From Bradyrhizobium sp. RP6 (GTDB taxonomy: Bacteria; Pseudomonadota; Alphaproteobacteria; Rhizobiales; Xanthobacteraceae), in assembly GCF_003837805.1 (NCBI RefSeq), contig NZ_RQIT01000009.1:186001-250000 (forward strand): a DNA stretch of 64,000 nt, written 5' to 3'. Shown piece by piece: positions 62,669-64,000 of the stretch. Every line of letters starts with the position of its first letter. Position 1 is the first letter of the stretch. Under the pieces are notes generated by a model. That model made no database searches and was not told the DNA's origin. It saw only the letters and a program-made list of their open reading frames with translations. Made by a program: the position numbers and the translations under genes.

Positions 62669-62833
62669 TCAATCCTGGCTCCGAGCAGTCTTGTCTTCTC
62701 GGGTGAGAAAGCCAAGCCGCCGCTCGAGTTCTTTCTTCTTGGCTATGAGCCTCACTGCAAGAACGTCGTTCAGGAGCGCGTGGAGTTGCCAAAGCTCTTC
62801 AATCGACATGCTATCAAACGAACTTCGTTCCAT
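62669..62833 (-). CDS. H-NS-family N-terminal oligomerisation domain only (54 aa)
   Basis: A 54-residue protein starting MERSSFDSMSIEELWQLHAL and continuing VLAVRLIAKKKELERRLGFL. SMSIEELWQLH and KKELERRL are the hallmark of rhizobial H-NS-like proteins, which are usually about 100 residues with a C-terminal DNA-binding loop of the type YRDP...TWSGRG. Here the frame stops after the coiled coil, and no DNA-binding loop follows; the dispersed repeat begins 14 bp beyond. It may be a decayed gene, or a natural dominant-negative H-NS antagonist. The start is ATG 62833. Confidence 0.7.
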   Translation of the reverse strand: MERSSFDSMSIEELWQLHALLNDVLAVRLIAKKKELERRLGFLTREDKTARSQD

Positions 62834-62914
62834 GAATCCCCCCGACTCACGAGATTCTTTAGCATGGGGTTACAAGGGGAATCTGGCAACTAATGGTCGG
62901 TTGAGCGCGGTAGC

Positions 62915-63103
62915 TTATCCACTTTGCCGGCGTGTGCTCGTGTTTGCGCAAGTTCGGCGACTCGGCGTTGACCGCTGACGGCGCAACTCTGCTTGCGCCA
63001 ATCAAGTTCGCAAGACGCCCAATTCTGCGATTTGACCTCCTAGAAATACGATCCGTTGATGCAAGGCGATAGCGAATTCGGGAGTCCGACTAACAAGATT
63101 CAC
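62915..63103 (-). pseudogene. Broken inverted copy of the small gene at 53947-54135
   Basis: Same length (189 bp) as the intact copy. It starts with GTG, preceded by TTGAGGTTGTG (compare TTGAGGTCGTC), and reads NLVSRTPEFAIALHQRIVFL and AELGVLRT, then a TGA at 63002-63004 where the intact copy has R-D. Beyond the stop the same frame continues LAQAELRRQRSTPSRR, aligned to LAKAQLRRSRSRSSR, up to a TAA at 62915. Only an N-terminal 33-residue peptide could be made. Confidence 0.75.
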
Positions 63104-63755
63104 CACAACCTCAAAAACCAATCCTGGCAATTGCAGCAATACGCCAGCAGGCCGCCAAAATTGCAAGACAAATCCGGTGCAACCTGCTGACGCTGTTTCG
63201 ATGTGAGACCTGAACGGGGCGATGTTTCGATCCCCGATCTCGAACCGCTCTGCAGCGCATCCTCTCAGGCCAAACACGCCTGCCCCACTCGGATTGTGTG
63301 GTTCAATCCGGCGAGAAGGCTGTCGCAACGACAACTCCCGAGGTCTTACGCCGACGCCTCGTCCACGCTGCAGGCTTTCGTCGACGCTGATGCTGAGCTC
63401 GCGTTGCCGCTGCGGAACCCTAAATGTTCTTGCGTATCAGACCGACCGACGAAGAGCCAAAGGCTCCAACGTCATTTCTGTTGACCGTCTTTTCGGCGCC
63501 ACGATTAAATTTTACCTAGCTTTTATTTGGGCGAAGATCCAGATTTCTGAAATTACGCCCGATTTTATTGAGGACATCGCGATGGCAAAGCTGCCGCCGC
63601 CTGGCCTGAAGCAGCAGGACTGGCAGGCTCAGATCGACACGGCGTCTAACATGCAAGTCGCATCGTTCACCCCGGGTTGATCGCAGCGTCGCACGCCGAG
63701 TGGTTAGTCGCTATTGGTGAGTAGGCTGCCTAAGGTATTGAAAAATAAGCTTGAC
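63104..63755. other. Intergenic region before tRNA-Ser, no gene recognised
   Basis: About 650 bp. A forward frame from 63222 to 63680 ends MAKLPPPGLKQQDWQAQIDT, which looks protein-like only at its end. No ribosome-binding site supports it. No integrase or phage gene is present. Confidence 0.4.
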
Positions 63756-63845
63756 TGGCGGAAGGGGTGGGATTCGAACCCACGGTACCCTTGCGGGCAC
63801 GCCGGTTTTCAAGACCGGTGCCTTAAACCACTCGGCCACCCTTCC
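63756..63845 (-). tRNA. tRNA-Ser(UGA)
   Basis: On the reverse strand the sequence begins GGAAGGGTGGCCGAGTGG and ends CCCTTCC-G-CCA, with the 3' CCA encoded. The anticodon stem-loop CCGGT-CTTGAAA-ACCGG gives anticodon UGA, which reads UCA serine codons. The long variable arm (GTGCCCGCAAGGGTACC region) and T-arm GTGGG-TTCGAAT-CCCAC are both formed. All arms pair; this is a class II tRNA of about 90 nt. Confidence 0.96.
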
Positions 63846-64000
63846 CTCTCAGCGGGCTCCAGCACTTAGCCAATGGTGGCGTTGAACGCAAGGCGAACGA
63901 ACAATCTGGTTGCGAACTGCGCACGCGGTCCGACTTGTTTGCGGAAACCGATGATGCCGATCCAATGTGCACCGCATGAGCGGTCCCTCGTCGTCTTCGC

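Noticed and set aside
1..64000. CRISPR array, rRNA genes, transposase or integrase genes
   Set aside because: No regularly spaced short repeats, rRNA sequence, DDE transposase or recombinase motifs were found on either strand.

Overview
The window reads as chromosomal DNA from an alphaproteobacterium, most likely Bradyrhizobium or a near relative. This rests on high GC content, a complete Tat-dependent nosRZDFYLX denitrification operon, an alphaproteobacterial dacC-tmk-holB-metG-tatD block, an F1-ATPase zeta-subunit gene, and several tiny proteins that I associate with Bradyrhizobium from memory. No database search was possible.

Positions 1-16545 form an accessory cluster. It opens with the 3' end of a probable tagF, then pppA (PP2C phosphatase) and ppkA (membrane Ser/Thr kinase), which together are the threonine-phosphorylation switch of type VI secretion. 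Next come a DUF4424 protein, an NlpC/P60-like protein, a metacaspase with an EF-hand and a DUF4384-like tail, and a separate DUF4384 protein. A reverse-strand set follows (hypothetical, alpha/beta hydrolase, caspase), then an isoprenylcysteine-methyltransferase-like protein, a second copy of the same caspase architecture on the forward strand, and a small metzincin-like metalloprotease. Three caspase-fold proteins, a metalloprotease and a hydrolase beside a kinase/phosphatase switch make this the best candidate for an undescribed system.

Positions 17151-26088 (reverse strand) hold nosR-nosZ-nosD-nosF-nosY-nosL-nosX, which reduces N2O to N2. From nosD onward every gene junction overlaps by 4 bp. 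A divergent rubrerythrin-like gene lies beyond a candidate FNR/FixK-type site.

Positions 27624-35221 hold two TRAP transporters around a fatty-acyl-CoA synthetase. One has a fused DctQM permease on the forward strand; the other is a conventional dctQ-dctM-dctP set on the reverse strand. Positions 35368-42061 are housekeeping: MBL phosphodiesterase, tatD, metG with a long histone-H1-like tail, holB, tmk and a D-Ala-D-Ala carboxypeptidase. An epoxide-hydrolase-like gene and rlpA follow.

Positions 44.4-53.6 kb carry many small genes, including a tandem duplication encoding 32-residue membrane peptides, plus a phospholipase D/VTT fusion paired with an endonuclease/exonuclease/phosphatase protein. 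Positions 54.3-59.6 kb hold a YhiI-RbbA-YhhJ type exporter operon followed by a truncated PPK2 remnant. From 59.6 kb to a tRNA-Ser(UGA) gene at 63.8 kb the DNA is gene-poor and decayed: a frameshifted DUF4239-like gene, an H-NS fragment with only the N-terminal domain, a dispersed repeat, and a broken inverted copy of a small gene whose intact copy is at 53.9 kb.
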